A stretch of 64,000 bases of DNA from Strigamia acuminata (GCA_949358305.1 OX442318.1:2838501-2902500); one strand, 5' to 3'. Positions 9,179-19,269 are shown, numbered from the stretch's first letter. Notes: a model not told the origin generated them from the sequence alone. Numbers and translations are program-made.

Positions 9179-10516
9179 ATGGCCGGAGCGAAAACAGGGA
9201 CGGATGGCGTGTTTAGTGAAGACCAAATGCTAACGCAAATGATGAAAATGATGATGGAAATGATGCAGACGATGCAGACGACGCAGAAGAAACCGGAGGA
9301 GCTGAAAGAGAAGAAAGAAGTGAAGAACGCGCCAACATTACCACGTGTTACGAACGAAAAGATGGCTGAATCGAAAGCGATTGTGGCGAAGATCCGACGA
9401 GGAGCATTCCCAACGGAGGCCGAGTGGGACAAACTGAGAGTCAAAGATGTCCAGCCACTGTTGATAGAACGGAATATCGTGCCGCCGAGATTAAAGCGAG
9501 ATATGATCACCACGTTGCGACGGGCCGTACTTACAGAGCTAGGACTCGCAGAAGAAGACGTAAATCAAGAAGAGGAAAAGAAAGACGACGAAGAAGAAGA
9601 CGAAGACGACGAAGAAGCCGAAAACGACGTAGAAGAAACGGATCGAAGCGAGGATGCGATCGAAACGGATCGGAACGAAGATGCGATTGAGACGTTTCGG
9701 AAGGAAGACGAGGCGTTTCGAAACGAAGTGATGGTTAAAACGACTCAAAACGAGGAAGCGACCGAGACAGATCGAAACGAAGAATCGGGCAATAAATTGG
9801 ACAGCGACGAGGATGGAGTTGAGGACGAAAGTGGCGACGATCTTGGTGAAGAGAGCGAAGCAAATCGAGATGCGGTTGATGACGAGTTTGATGTGACTCC
9901 AGACGATGCGGGGTCGGAGAAATTGGATGCGCAACCAAACGAACTTGACGTGAAAAAGGAAGAGTTTGTTGCGGATCCGGAGGAAATAAGCGGCGAGGTT
10001 GGCGGTGAAATAGATAAAAACGAGATGACGCGAGATGAAACTGCGAACGAACCGCGAGACGAATTTGTCACGGGGTTGGACGAACTCGACGAGGGCGAAG
10101 TTGGACTTAGCGTCAGACCGGAAGAATCTGACGTGAACGACGAATTGAATGAGCTTCTGCCGTGCAGAGAGGCGCAACAAAAGACGTACGGGAGCGAAGA
10201 AGAGAGCGAAGAAGAGATCGATACGGGATCAAACGACGATAAAGACGGTGACGAGCACGAGAATCGAAACAATGCAGAGATGATTCGCGACGCTATTAAA
10301 GTAGACGGGAGGACAGAGCGCAGACGACAAAGAAATATGGAAACAAATAGAGGTAAAGGAAGGACGAATCAAAATTGGCGTACGAGACTCAAATCAAGTG
10401 ATCGAACGAGGAAATGGAGGTTCAAAGACGACGCAATGTCGGGAGCAGAGGACGAGGCGTCGGCGAGGACGCCGACGTTTAGTCGGATGACCGAGTGTGG
10501 AGTTTTTCGGGTTTGA
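9179..10516 (+). CDS. Acidic protein of the pol-less LTR element, SAP-like motif, 445 aa
   Basis: This is the only long ORF of the element and fills most of its internal region. Residues 17-36 are a methionine-rich helix. Residues about 84-118 resemble a SAP motif (KLRVKDVQPLLIERNI, then a basic LKRD and TLRRAV), a helix-turn-helix that in other proteins binds DNA; this match is by eye. From residue 125 to about 360 the protein is extremely acidic and built of loosely repeated ETDRNEDAIE-like blocks, and the last 80 residues are basic. No capsid homology region, CCHC knuckle, protease or polymerase is visible. It may be a degenerate or replaced Gag; its role is unknown. Confidence 0.72.
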   Translation: MAGAKTGTDGVFSEDQMLTQMMKMMMEMMQTMQTTQKKPEELKEKKEVKNAPTLPRVTNEKMAESKAIVAKIRRGAFPTEAEWDKLRVKDVQPLLIERNIVPPRLKRDMITTLRRAVLTELGLAEEDVNQEEEKKDDEEEDEDDEEAENDVEETDRSEDAIETDRNEDAIETFRKEDEAFRNEVMVKTTQNEEATETDRNEESGNKLDSDEDGVEDESGDDLGEESEANRDAVDDEFDVTPDDAGSEKLDAQPNELDVKKEEFVADPEEISGEVGGEIDKNEMTRDETANEPRDEFVTGLDELDEGEVGLSVRPEESDVNDELNELLPCREAQQKTYGSEEESEEEIDTGSNDDKDGDEHENRNNAEMIRDAIKVDGRTERRRQRNMETNRGKGRTNQNWRTRLKSSDRTRKWRFKDDAMSGAEDEASARTPTFSRMTECGVFRV

Positions 10517-10590
10517 CGGGCGATAACGATCGCCAGGGGGCGGGCGGGCGTACAGGAATATGTTCGCTGGACGTTTTGGGGGAAACAGCC

Positions 10591-10600
10591 AATTGGGGGC
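10591..10600 (+). promoter_or_regulatory. Short polypurine tract of the pol-less element
   Basis: AATTGGGGGC precedes the TG of the 3' LTR. The run is short, which is acceptable for a small element. Confidence 0.45.
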
Positions 10601-10748
10601 TGTTCCTTGTAATCAACCAATCAGGGTTGATTGATCTCATACTTAAAGAAGAATTGTTTGTTAATAAAATTACTTGAAGTTAACTAGAGCTTGTAGTTGT
10701 GTCTTGGTAATTTCGGGTCAGCTAGTCTCAGCTTTGAGATAGTTTACA
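10601..10748 (+). repeat. 3' LTR of the pol-less element, 148 bp, intact
   Basis: It begins TGTTCCTTGT and ends GATAGTTTACA. It serves as the uninterrupted reference that reveals both insertions in the 5' copy, and it contains AATAAA near 10664. Confidence 0.9.
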
Positions 10749-10754
10749 CTCTAT

Positions 10755-11036
10755 ATTCGCCTTTGCTTTTATTCCAAATTTTAAAAAGTGCCAAAAACAT
10801 GCTGAATACATGTAAAATGAGCTAAAAAGTCGATTCCCGTGTGCACAATTTGCATATCTGGCACCGTTGCAGAGATATAGGCAGAAAAGTGATTTTTTAA
10901 ACCGTAAAAGTTGTTTATCTCTGCAACGGTGTCAGATATGCAAATTCAGCCAACAGGAATCGACTTTTTAGCTCATTTTACATGTATTCAGCACGTTTTG
11001 ACACTTTTTAAAATTTGGCAAAAAAGGAAAGGCAAA
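10755..11036. mobile_element. Foldback (MITE-like) element
   Basis: Two long arms pair with each other. The left contains CCAAATTTTAAAAAGTG and TGAGCTAAAAAGTCGATTCC; the right contains their reverse complements. The loop is around 10880-10910. No ORF is present. The outer ends are less well matched, so the borders are approximate. Confidence 0.7.
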
Positions 11037-11040
11037 TGTG

Positions 11041-11288
11041 TTATACAGGGTGGACAATAAGTATGGTTCACAGTAAATAATTCCCAAACTGTTTTAGTTG
11101 TTCATTTAGCAAAATAATTGTAAGGGTAGTTTTTTGGGGGAAATCCAATTATGACATCGAATTTGACCTGAGAGGTCATATTCAAGGTCATCCATATTGT
11201 AAATCGAGAACCGTAACAGATAGAGCGAAAAAGTGAATAAGAAAGTTGTAGAGGATCATCCAATTAGTCTAGAACTGTTCTAGACCGT
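11041..11288. other. Non-coding stretch, no gene seen
   Basis: It begins with ACAGGGTGGACAATAAGTA, a sequence of the kind often seen at transposon ends. I find no ORF or second end that would complete an element. Confidence 0.35.
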
Positions 11289-11518
11289 AAAAAAGGTCTG
11301 AAACATCAGTGTACTCTGCTTTGTAACCTAAAACTTATCATGTTGGAATGTATTTCCAAAATAAATTATTTCTTTTCTTTCGTGTTTATCCTCTCTTCCA
11401 CTTACAAGTATGACCGAATAAAGTGTCCTAATTAAGGATTAGCTTGGTTGCCTCAATAGTTTTAGGTTACAAAGCTGAGTTACAATGCTGAGTAGACTAA
11501 TGTTTCAGACCTTTTTTC
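11289..11518. repeat. Inverted repeat around a unique core
   Basis: The left arm 11289-11336 (AAAAAGGTCTGAAACAT to GTAACCTAAAAC) pairs with the right arm 11459-11518. The right arm has a small internal duplication, so one arm is longer. Between them lies about 120 bp of AT-rich sequence. It is probably a MITE without recognisable target duplication. Confidence 0.6.
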
Positions 11519-11792
11519 TCAAAACTTTTAAGTAAGAAATTATTTTTTACACGCGTGAATTCAATTCGAAAAGAAAGTCAAAAATAAATAAAATGTTCAT
11601 ATGTAATGACTCACTGTTACAGTATAATCCGTTAAAGAATGTAGTATGAAATGCACTGGTGTGTATCGCTAACCTTAAGGATAAAAGCCTGCTGAAATGC
11701 GCGTGTGAAATATCCTGTATTGTGCACGGAGAATTCTCGCATGGAAACAATTGTTGCACCGTTGATAAAAGTCCTAATGCAATGTTGTATAG

Positions 11793-12226
11793 TAGACTTT
11801 GACCGATATCGATATTTTGAAGTATCGTCGATGCCGATGATCGGCAATCGAATATTGGCCAATACCGATACCTGTGCCGAAATTAAAATTAAAATGGCCG
11901 ACCACCCCCCCCAAAAAAAAAAAAAAAAAATTAAAATTGCAAATTGCTTTGGAATTATCAATTTCACATGCGGTGAAATAATTCCAAACAATACTATTTT
12001 ACGAGGCTGACGCGACATAACAATTGACGGGTTGTAGTGATTAAATAACAAAATTAAAACCAAACCTTCGAAATTTATACTGCTTCAAAGACATTTCGAA
12101 AACGTATCGTTTTAGAAACGTGGCAATATCGGTATCGGCTAAGCAAAAAAATATCGGATCCGATATCGGTAAATATCGAAATATCGGCCGATAGCCGATG
12201 CCGATACCGGTGTCGGTCAAAGTCTA
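11793..12226. mobile_element. hAT-like MITE, 434 bp, 8-bp target duplication
   Basis: It is flanked by TTGTATAG on both sides (11785-11792 and 12227-12234). The ends are TAGACTTTGACCGAT and its inverse CGGTCAAAGTCTA. The subterminal regions are crowded with ATATCG and CCGATA motifs in both directions. It has no coding capacity. An 8-bp duplication with short inverted repeats is the hallmark of hAT elements. Confidence 0.85.
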
Positions 12227-12412
12227 TTGTATAGGCCTTGTTGAATGAATTCAGAATACTAATTAGTATTCATAGTCAAGTTGAGAATCTAGTTCCTGCA
12301 AAATATGTCTGTAACTCTGTATTTGTCTAACTGTGTATTGCAAAAAATTAAAGTGTTTTAAGAGCACAAAACACAACAACCTCACTGTGTAACTTCCAAA
12401 CATAAAAGACTA

Positions 12413-12824
12413 CCGTCTTCACCCGAATAGTGCAGTATGGTGTTGTATTCGAATATAACACCATGGTGTTATATTTCAGCAAAAGGTAGCAACTTAAATT
12501 TTTCGATTGAATGTCGTAGTAAAACGTTTTTAGATCCAATGTCGTAGAATATATGGAAGCTGATTTAAATGATAACGAAGAGGAAGATGCTTAAAAAATG
12601 ATTAAATAAAGATTTTTCTTCTAAAATTAATATTGCTCTTGTAATTTTTAACTATTTTAGGACAAAATCTGAATTCGAATCTGAATTCGAATATAACACC
12701 ATTGTGTTGTATTCGAATACAACACATGGGTGTTAAATTCGAATTTTTTGACCATGTTTGCAAATTCGAGGTTTTTTAAAAAACTCGAATACAACACCAT
12801 ACTGCACTATTCGGGTGAAGACGG
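12413..12824. mobile_element. MITE with about 42-bp terminal inverted repeats
   Basis: The ends CCGTCTTCACCCGAATAG and CTATTCGGGTGAAGACGG are flanked by TA, which suggests a mariner-like origin, although the palindromic CTA/TAG leaves the exact border open. The inverted match continues to about 12454 and 12783. The interior contains more copies of the TTCGAATATAACACC motif in both orientations. Confidence 0.78.
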
Positions 12825-13024
12825 TAGGATTTATTTCCTGATTGCATGTAATTTACATAACTTTACATATTATGCTATTAATACAAACCAATAAAAGAAA
12901 TAGTGAATGAAAAACACATGACCATTCATCATGGTAAAGAATGACGACACATGAACTATCGATATCGATATTTTGAAGTATCGTCGATAACGATAATCGG
13001 CAATCGAATATCGGCCGAAACCGA

Positions 13025-14221
13025 CACTGGAAAAAAAATCAGATTTACTCACTTGTAAAGAATTCTAAATATATAGGTAGATGGATTTTACAAGTTTGTA
13101 AATTAGATTTACAAACAATTGAAAATAAGTCTTTTCCAAACATATTTACAATCTGGAAAGAGACCATTTCCGTGACTTTTTTTACAATAACTTTACAAAC
13201 ATTTTCAATTGTGAAAATTTGAAATTTCACAATATATTTCCTATAAATTTCCAATATATTTCCAATATATTTCCAATATATTTCCAATAAAAAAAACTAC
13301 TACCCTCCATTTTGAAAAATTTAAATACACAAACTCAATTTTTTTTTTAAGCAGTTTGATTTTTTTTTTTCAAACACCATTCAACAATTAGTTTTCATTG
13401 ATTAGATCACAATTTGCATGCTTTATTAACAGTTTTATTTAAATTTATTTTAATCTTACAGTTTTCTTTTTTCTTACCTTGACCTCTGCTGGAATTGAAC
13501 CTGGGACCCTTTGTTCTAAAGACCACTACCCTATCCACTAGGCTAGCATGACTTGTGATAATTAAATGTGTAACTTCCCATAAGTTATATAGCTAATTCT
13601 TTGTTAAATGGTTTTGATTTGAATTCTCTAACAGTCAATTTGGTAATTATTGTTTGAGATATATTGTATTTTAAGTGTACGAGCCGGTTGTTTGTTTCAT
13701 TAACGACGGTACGTTTCATCGACGAAACACGTATTTTTCCGTCCCTGCGCCCTGATTGGTCGTTTCCATATTGTGCCCACACGTTCGAAATTGGTTCGTT
13801 TTAGGCATTATTTTCTGTTCAGAGTTCAAAATTGATACAATTTTCATGTTCCTGACTGTATTTTACCTTGTGCCTGTTACATTTCATGTGTTTAAATGTT
13901 ACCTTTAAATTTCATGCATTTTCTTGCCTTTACATTATTTTTACAATCACTGTGAAATAGCATATTTTCATTTCATACATTTACAACACATTTCCAACTT
14001 AAAGAAAACTGATTGGAAACATAACACTTTGAACAAAAGATTTACAACTTATTGGAAATATTAGTTTTCATCTCTAGATTTACTACACATTTCCAGAAGT
14101 TTGGAAATATGTAATCATTTCCAACATATTTCCAACAAATTTCCTCATCGTAGTAAATCCAACTTTTCCATAATAAATTTTCAACTTGGAAATGTTTGGA
14201 AATTTGCTTTTTTTTCCAGTG
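13025..14221. mobile_element. Non-autonomous CACTA/EnSpm-like element, CACTG ends, 1197 bp
   Basis: The ends are CACTGGAAAAAAAA and its perfect inverse, flanked by the 3-bp duplication CGA (13022-13024 and 14222-14224). The other MITE copy confirms the uninterrupted sequence. Many TTTCCAATATA and TGGAAAT motifs cluster near both ends, like the subterminal repeats of CACTA elements. There is no transposase ORF. The superfamily call rests on end sequence and duplication length. Confidence 0.75.
13478..13552 (-). tRNA. tRNA-like sequence (tRNA-derived SINE head or pseudo-tRNA)
   Basis: On the minus strand an A box (TAGCCTAGTGGATAG, 13531-13545) and a B box (GGTTCAATTCC, 13491-13501) are spaced as in a tRNA. 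The T-arm and an anticodon-like stem-loop can be drawn. The acceptor stem pairs poorly and no CCA or intact 3' end is evident, so this is not called a working tRNA. It lies inside the CACTG element. Confidence 0.6.
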
Positions 14222-14576
14222 CGATACCTGTGCCGATATTAAAATTAAAATGGCCGACCACCACCTAAAATAGAAAAAAAAAAAAAAATTGCAAATTGCT
14301 TTGGAATTATCAAATTCACATGCGGTGAAATAATTCCAAACAATACTATTTGACGAGGCTGATGCGACATATCTTATACAGGACAAATCTTATATACAAA
14401 TGTGAAAAACATGTGGCGCCGCCATACGAATTGAATGACACACTACAAACATATACACTCTTGCCCTGCAATGTGTGTTTACTATACATAACATTGCATC
14501 GTATTATAACAAAATGTTTAGAGAAATGGTCAAAAATTAAGTGTCATAAACGTGCTGATTAGACGTAAAATTTTCT

Positions 14577-15533
14577 GAAAATCGACCTTCCAACGATCAA
14601 TCAACGACCTTTAAACGACTTTCAAATATCCTTCAAATGACCTTCAAACGACCTTTCAACAACCTTCAAACGACCTTCCAATGACCTTTCAATAACTTTT
14701 TAACAACCTTCCAACAACCTTCCAATAACCTTTAAACAACTTTTCAACGACCTTCAAACAACCTTCAAACGACCTTCAAACGACCTTCAAACATTTTTCA
14801 AACAACCTCTAAACGACCTTCCAACGACTTTTCAACGACCTTTAACCAACCTTCTAACAACCTTTCAGTAACCTTCCAAAAAACCTTCCAACGACCTTTC
14901 AACGACTTTTCAACAACCTTCCAATGACTTTCAAACACCCTTCAAATGACCTTTAAACAAATTTCCAACGACCTTCAAACGACCTTTTAACGACTTTCCA
15001 ACGACCTTTAAACGACTTTTCAACGACTTTCTAACGACCTTCCAACAACCTTCCAATAACCTTAAAACAACTTTCCAACGACCTTCCAACGACCTTCCAA
15101 CAACCTTTCAACGACTTTTTAATGACCTTTCAACGACATTCCAGTAACCTTTAAACGACCTTCCAGTAACCTTTAAACGACCTTTAAACGACTTTTCAAC
15201 AATCTTCAAATGACCTTTCAACAACCTTTCAATGACCTTCAAACGACCTTCTAACAACCTTCAAATGACCTTCAAACGACTTTTTTAACGATCTTTAAAC
15301 GAGCTTCCAACAACCTTTCAATGACCTTCCAACAACCTTCTAACGACCTTCCAGTCATCTTTAAACAACCTTTAAACGACTTTTTAATGACCTTTAACGA
15401 CTTTCAAACGACCTTCCAACGACTTTTTAACAACCTTCCAACAACCTACAAACGACCTTTAAACGACCTTCAAACAATTTTTAAACAACCTCTAAACGAC
15501 CTTCCAACGACTTTTCAACGACCTTTAACCGAC
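14577..15533 (+). repeat. Degenerate 11-bp minisatellite, about 87 units
   Basis: The units follow the pattern GACCTTCAAAC with frequent changes (AACCTTCCAAC, GACTTTTCAAC and the like). The period stays close to 11 bp throughout. It abuts the 10-bp array that follows with no spacer. Confidence 0.9.
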
Positions 15534-17551
15534 CTGGTTTCCCCTGGTTTCCCCTGGTTTCCCCTGGTTTCCCCTGGTTTCCCCTGGTTTCCCCTGGTTT
15601 CCCCTGGTTTCCCCTGGTTTCCCCTGGTTTCCCCTGGTTTCCCCTGGTTTCCCCTGGTTTCCCCTGGTTTCCCCTGGTTTCCCCTGGTTTCCCCTGGTTT
15701 CCCCTGGTTTCCCCTGGTTTCCCCTGGTTTCCCCTGGTTTCCCCTGGTTTACCCTGGTTTACCCTGGTTTACCCTGGTTTACCCTGGTTTACCCTGGTTT
15801 CCCCTGGTTTCCCCTGGTTTCCCCTGGTTTCCCCTGGTTTCCCCTGGTTTCCCCTGGTTTCCCCTGGTTTCCCCTGGTTTCCCCTGGTTTCCCCTGGTTT
15901 CCCCTGGTTTCCCCTGGTTTCCCCTGATTTCCCCTGATTTCCCCTGATTTCCCCTGATTTCCCCTGATTTCCCCTGATTTCCCCTGATTTCCCCTGATTT
16001 CCCCTGATTTCCCCTGATTTCCCCTGATTTCCCCTGATTTCCCCTGATTTCCCCTGATTTCCCCTGATTTCCCCTGATTTCCCCTGATTTCCCCTGATTT
16101 CCCCTGATTTCCCCTGATTTCCCCTGATTTCCCCTGATTTCCCCTGATTTCCCCTGATTTCCCCTGATTTCCCCTGATTTCCCCTGATTTTCCCTGATTT
16201 TCCCTGATTTTCCCTGATTTTCCCTGATTTTCCCTGATTTTCCCTGATTTTCCCTGATTTTCCCTGATTTTCCCTGATTTTCCCTGATTTTCCCTGATTT
16301 TCCCTGATTTTCCCTGATTTTCCCTGATTTTCCCTGATTTTCCCTGATTTTCCCTGATTTTCCCTGATTTTCCCTGATTTTCCCTGATTTTCCCTGATTT
16401 TCCCTGATTTTCCCTGATTTTCCCTGATTTTCCCTGATTTTCCCTGATTTTCCCTGATTTTCCCTGATTTTCCCTGATTTTCCCTGATTTTCCCTGATTT
16501 TCCCTGATTTTCCCTGATTTTCCCTGATTTTCCCTGATTTTCCCTGATTTTCCCTGATTTTCCCTGATTTTCCCTGATTTTCCCTGATTTTCCCTGATTT
16601 TCCCTGATTTTCCCTGATTTTCCCTGATTTTCCCTGATTTTCCCTGATTTTCCCTGATTTTCCCTGATTTTCCCTGATTTTCCCTGATTTTCCCTGATTT
16701 TCCCTGATTTTCCCTGATTTTCCCTGATTTTCCCTGATTTTCCCTGATTTTCCCTGATTTTCCCTGATTTTCCCTGATTTTCCCTGATTTTCCCTGATTT
16801 TCCCTGATTTTCCCTGATTTTCCCTGATTTTCCCTGATTTTCCCTGATTTTCCCTGATTTTCCCTGATTTTCCCTGATTTTCCCTGATTTTCCCTGATTT
16901 TCCCTGATTTTCCCTGATTTTCCCTGATTTTCCCTGATTTTCCCTGATTTTCCCTGATTTTCCCTGATTTTCCCTGATTTTCCCTGATTTTCCCTGATTT
17001 TCCCTGATTTTCCCTGATTTTCCCTGATTTTCCCTGATTTTCCCTGATTTTCCCTGATTTTCCCTGATTTTCCCTGATTTTCCCTGATTTTCCCTGATTT
17101 TCCCTGATTTTCCCTGATTTTCCCTGATTTTCCCTGATTTTCCCTGATTTTCCCTGATTTTCCCTGATTTTCCCTGATTTTCCCTGATTTTCCCTGATTT
17201 TCCCTGATTTTCCCTGATTTTCCCTGATTTTCCCTGATTTTCCCTGATTTTCCCTGATTTTCCCTGATTTTCCCTGATTTTCCCTGATTTTCCCTGATTT
17301 TCCCTGATTTTCCCTGATTTTCCCTGATTTTCCCTGATTTTCCCTGAGTTTCCCTGAGTTTCCCTGAGTTTCCCTGAGTTTCCCTGAGTTTCCCTGATTT
17401 TCCCTGATTTTCCCTGATTTTCCCTGATTTTCCCTGATTTTCCCTGATTTTCCCTGATTTTCCCTGATTTTCCCTGATTTTCCCTGATTTTCCCTGATTT
17501 TCCCTGATTTTCCCTGATTTTCCCTGATTTTCCCTGATTTTCCCTGATTTT
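15534..17551 (+). repeat. 10-bp minisatellite, about 201 units in seven blocks
   Basis: The blocks in order are: CCCCTGGTTT (15541-15750, 21 units), ACCCTGGTTT (15751-15800, 5), CCCCTGGTTT (15801-15920, 12), CCCCTGATTT (15921-16190, 27), TCCCTGATTT (16191-17340, 115), TCCCTGAGTT (17341-17390, 5) and TCCCTGATTT (17391-17550, 16). Within each block the units are identical. All three minus frames stay open for about 600 codons because 10 is not a multiple of 3 and the unit lacks a stop on that strand; these are not genes. Confidence 0.97.
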
Positions 17552-17840
17552 CGAGATGACATCGAATGAAAGCGTCAAGTTTTCGTAGATGGATCATGCG
17601 CAGAAAATTCTAAACAACCTGAACAATTCAAGAAAGACAGATTGAAACAAATTATATTTAAAAATATTGCAAAAAATTATAATTATTTTTCTCTTTAAAT
17701 TATAGACGGTAATATTTCGTATTAAGAAGAAAAATTATTTAACCTCAATAAAACTTTAAAATCTTATTTTTTACCACTGGAAAAGGTTTTGAAGCAGTAA
17801 TCACAATAGATTTCTAAATTCACAACAACAGTTGGTCCTA
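17552..17840. other. AT-rich unique sequence, nothing recognised
   Basis: I find no gene, repeat end or RNA signature in this stretch. Confidence 0.4.
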
Positions 17841-17846
17841 GACAAA

Positions 17847-17940
17847 CCTCGAAATGTTCAACGACAAGAAAACAAGCTTTGATGCGTCCAAACTGAGACG
17901 TTTCGCTTTGGCAAAAATAAACCAAAAAGCCAAACCGAAA
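17847..17940 (-). pseudogene. Relic of exon 1 of the LRR-like gene
   Basis: In one minus frame this segment aligns with the tentative first exon at 21916-22028: both have a hydrophobic run, then AKAKRLSLD here against AEAQCLSLD there, and both end LNISR or FNNSR before GGTTTGT. Upstream and downstream exons are not intact here, so it looks like a decayed duplicate. Confidence 0.5.
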
Positions 17941-18175
17941 CTTCCAGAATCTGGTGGGAAAAAAGATGTTCAGTACTTTCTGCTCCAGGTTTCCATCTGG
18001 TGGAAGAAACCCGCAACGTTCAAATAAACTCAGCATCATCAATGGAAGTGTTTCCCAGGGCCGCAACAAATCAAGAACAACACTATTTAATTCGGGGTTC
18101 ACATATACAAAATCAAAAGAACAAAAGAAAGATTATGACAATTCATGACACTTTACATCTATTTCCGGTTACACG

Positions 18176-18309
18176 TTATTGGCTCTCAACCAAAAGCACC
18201 TCCTCGATGTCGACTTCACTGCCTGGCACAACATCAAGTCCTTTGATCTCGTGTGACCTCGCTACTTCTAAAACACCAGTTTTTACAACAGACGTGTAGA
18301 AGTGAAGTC
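18176..18309 (-). pseudogene. Possible terminal exon belonging to the LRR-like gene or its duplicate
   Basis: A minus-strand segment follows a CTGACTTCAG acceptor and stays open to a TAA at 18176-18178. It encodes about 44 residues ending in an acidic tail (SEVDIEEVLLVESQ). Its entry phase does not match the end chosen for the large LRR exon, so the connection is unproven. Confidence 0.28.
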
Positions 18310-18349
18310 CTGAAGTCAGCAAGAGCAGTCGTGCTCGGTTCTTTATTAC

Positions 18350-18520
18350 ACAAAATGCATTTTTTTTTACATAAAAATTTGGGTTTTTGGATATTTTTAG
18401 TCTAAATATGTTTTTTCTAAAAATGTATTTTTTTTTCACTTAAAAATGCAATTTTGTCACCGCAAGACGCATCTTTCAGCCTGCAATTGCATTTGTCTCC
18501 CTAGAAGACTGACATTTCTT
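18350..18520. repeat. Degenerate AAATGCATTTTT repeats
   Basis: Several spaced copies of AAATGCATTTTT-like motifs occur here. The same motif family recurs in the large intron of the LRR-like gene (20925-21320), another sign that this region is a duplicate of it. Confidence 0.45.
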
Positions 18521-18559
18521 CTTTAATAATTTCAAGTTCCGCCATTGTGTGTGGAGTTT

Positions 18560-18640
18560 TAGTTCTCTTTTGATATTCACTTTTAATTTGTGGCCACAAA
18601 CTTTAAGCAAAAATTCCAAATAAAAAATAACAGACATTTT
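18560..18640 (-). pseudogene. Relic of exon 3 end of the LRR-like gene
   Basis: The minus-strand translation FYLEFLLKVCGHKLKV aligns with FNLDFLFRVCGRKLEV at the end of the intact exon 3 (21458-21642), and the similarity continues into the former intron. No intact exon remains. Confidence 0.5.
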
Positions 18641-18946
18641 AGAATAACATCTGATATTATAGTTTGGTTTGGTTTGTGTTAAACAACAATCAACTGGGTG
18701 ACAGTAAATAGAAAAATAAATGTTTGAATCAACAGTGACAACAGAAACTATACACAAAAAATAGACAAATATTGATTCTTGCATAGATACTTTTTAATTT
18801 AAGACAAAATTCACCAAAAAATACGTCATTAGTTCCAATTTGACATAACACGTTATGCATTAAATCTAAACGTCACTTGGTAGACATTGCATATTAACTT
18901 TTTATTTTTCTATACAAAAAATAATCGATTTTATGCAGATAACTCG

Positions 18947-19192
18947 TTAGTTACCGTCATTCAAATCATCGCCGTCATCACTATCCTCATCAACACTATC
19001 CTCAAAACCATTAAAATCCCTTAAACCAATATCCAGATTATCACTATCATCACCAAACAACATCACAAACTCATCCTCAACCTCATCGTGCAGGGAAAAT
19101 ATTTCTAGTTGGAGATCCACACCGTGTTGTTCAGCTGTTTGCTTCATCAAAAAAACGTCGAAATGCCGTTTTCTGATCTCATTAACCGCCAA
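18947..19192 (-). CDS. Short acidic ORF, uncertain
   Basis: I do not recognise it. It has about 81 codons without an ATG at its head; the first ATG comes 15 codons later. The C-terminal 25 residues are mostly Asp, Glu and Asn. A TTAG acceptor lies shortly upstream, so it may be a terminal exon of the LRR-like gene rather than a separate gene. The plus-strand ORF at 19270 starts 78 bp away, giving a divergent arrangement. Confidence 0.3.
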   Translation of the reverse strand: MAVNEIRKRHFDVFLMKQTAEQHGVDLQLEIFSLHDEVEDEFVMLFGDDSDNLDIGLRDFNGFEDSVDEDSDDGDDLNDGN

Positions 19193-19269
19193 ATAGACCA
19201 GAGAATAAACTAATCACGCGTGTTGTACCTTTGTTGTAACCGTATAACCTTCGAGAGCTTAAAAACAAT

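Larger units (their letters stand above)
7193..10748 (+). mobile_element. Small non-autonomous LTR retrotransposon carrying two nested insertions
   Basis: The 3' LTR is intact at 10601-10748 (148 bp, TGTTCC to TTTACA). The 5' LTR is broken into 7193-7259 and 8935-9012 and lacks its first five bases in this window. The Ty3/gypsy element sits in it at base 10 and a Tc1 transposon sits at a TA. All visible 5' LTR bases match the 3' LTR. The internal region is only 1588 bp (9013-10600) and has one ORF without polymerase, protease or integrase, so the element depends on another for copying. Confidence 0.88.
12955..14372. mobile_element. Second copy of the hAT-like MITE, split and truncated
   Basis: 12955-13024 matches the left part of the copy at 11793-12226, and 14222-14372 matches its middle, including the A-rich tract and the AATGGCCGACCACC block. 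The CACTG-ended element at 13025-14221 separates them. The right inverted repeat is missing. Confidence 0.8.

Noticed and set aside
9539-10272. Long minus-strand ORFs opposite the acidic protein
   Set aside because: They are shadows produced by the GAC/GAA-rich coding strand.
13478-13552. Functional tRNA gene
   Set aside because: The A and B boxes are good, but the acceptor stem and 3' end are not, and it lies within a transposon.
15321-15947. Plus-strand 208-codon frame with PGFPWFPLVS repeats
   Set aside because: Same cause: the CCCCTGGTTT blocks have no stop in plus frames. It ends where the unit changes to contain TGA.
15769-17597. Three overlapping minus-strand frames of about 600 codons made of a GKSGKIRENQ-type repeat
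   Set aside because: They are the three readings of a 10-bp repeat without a stop codon on that strand. Codon use, start sites and flanks give no support for a protein.
17764-18102. 112-codon minus ORF as an independent gene
   Set aside because: The similarity to exon 1 of the LRR-like gene lies in a different frame of the same strand, so this ORF is accidental.
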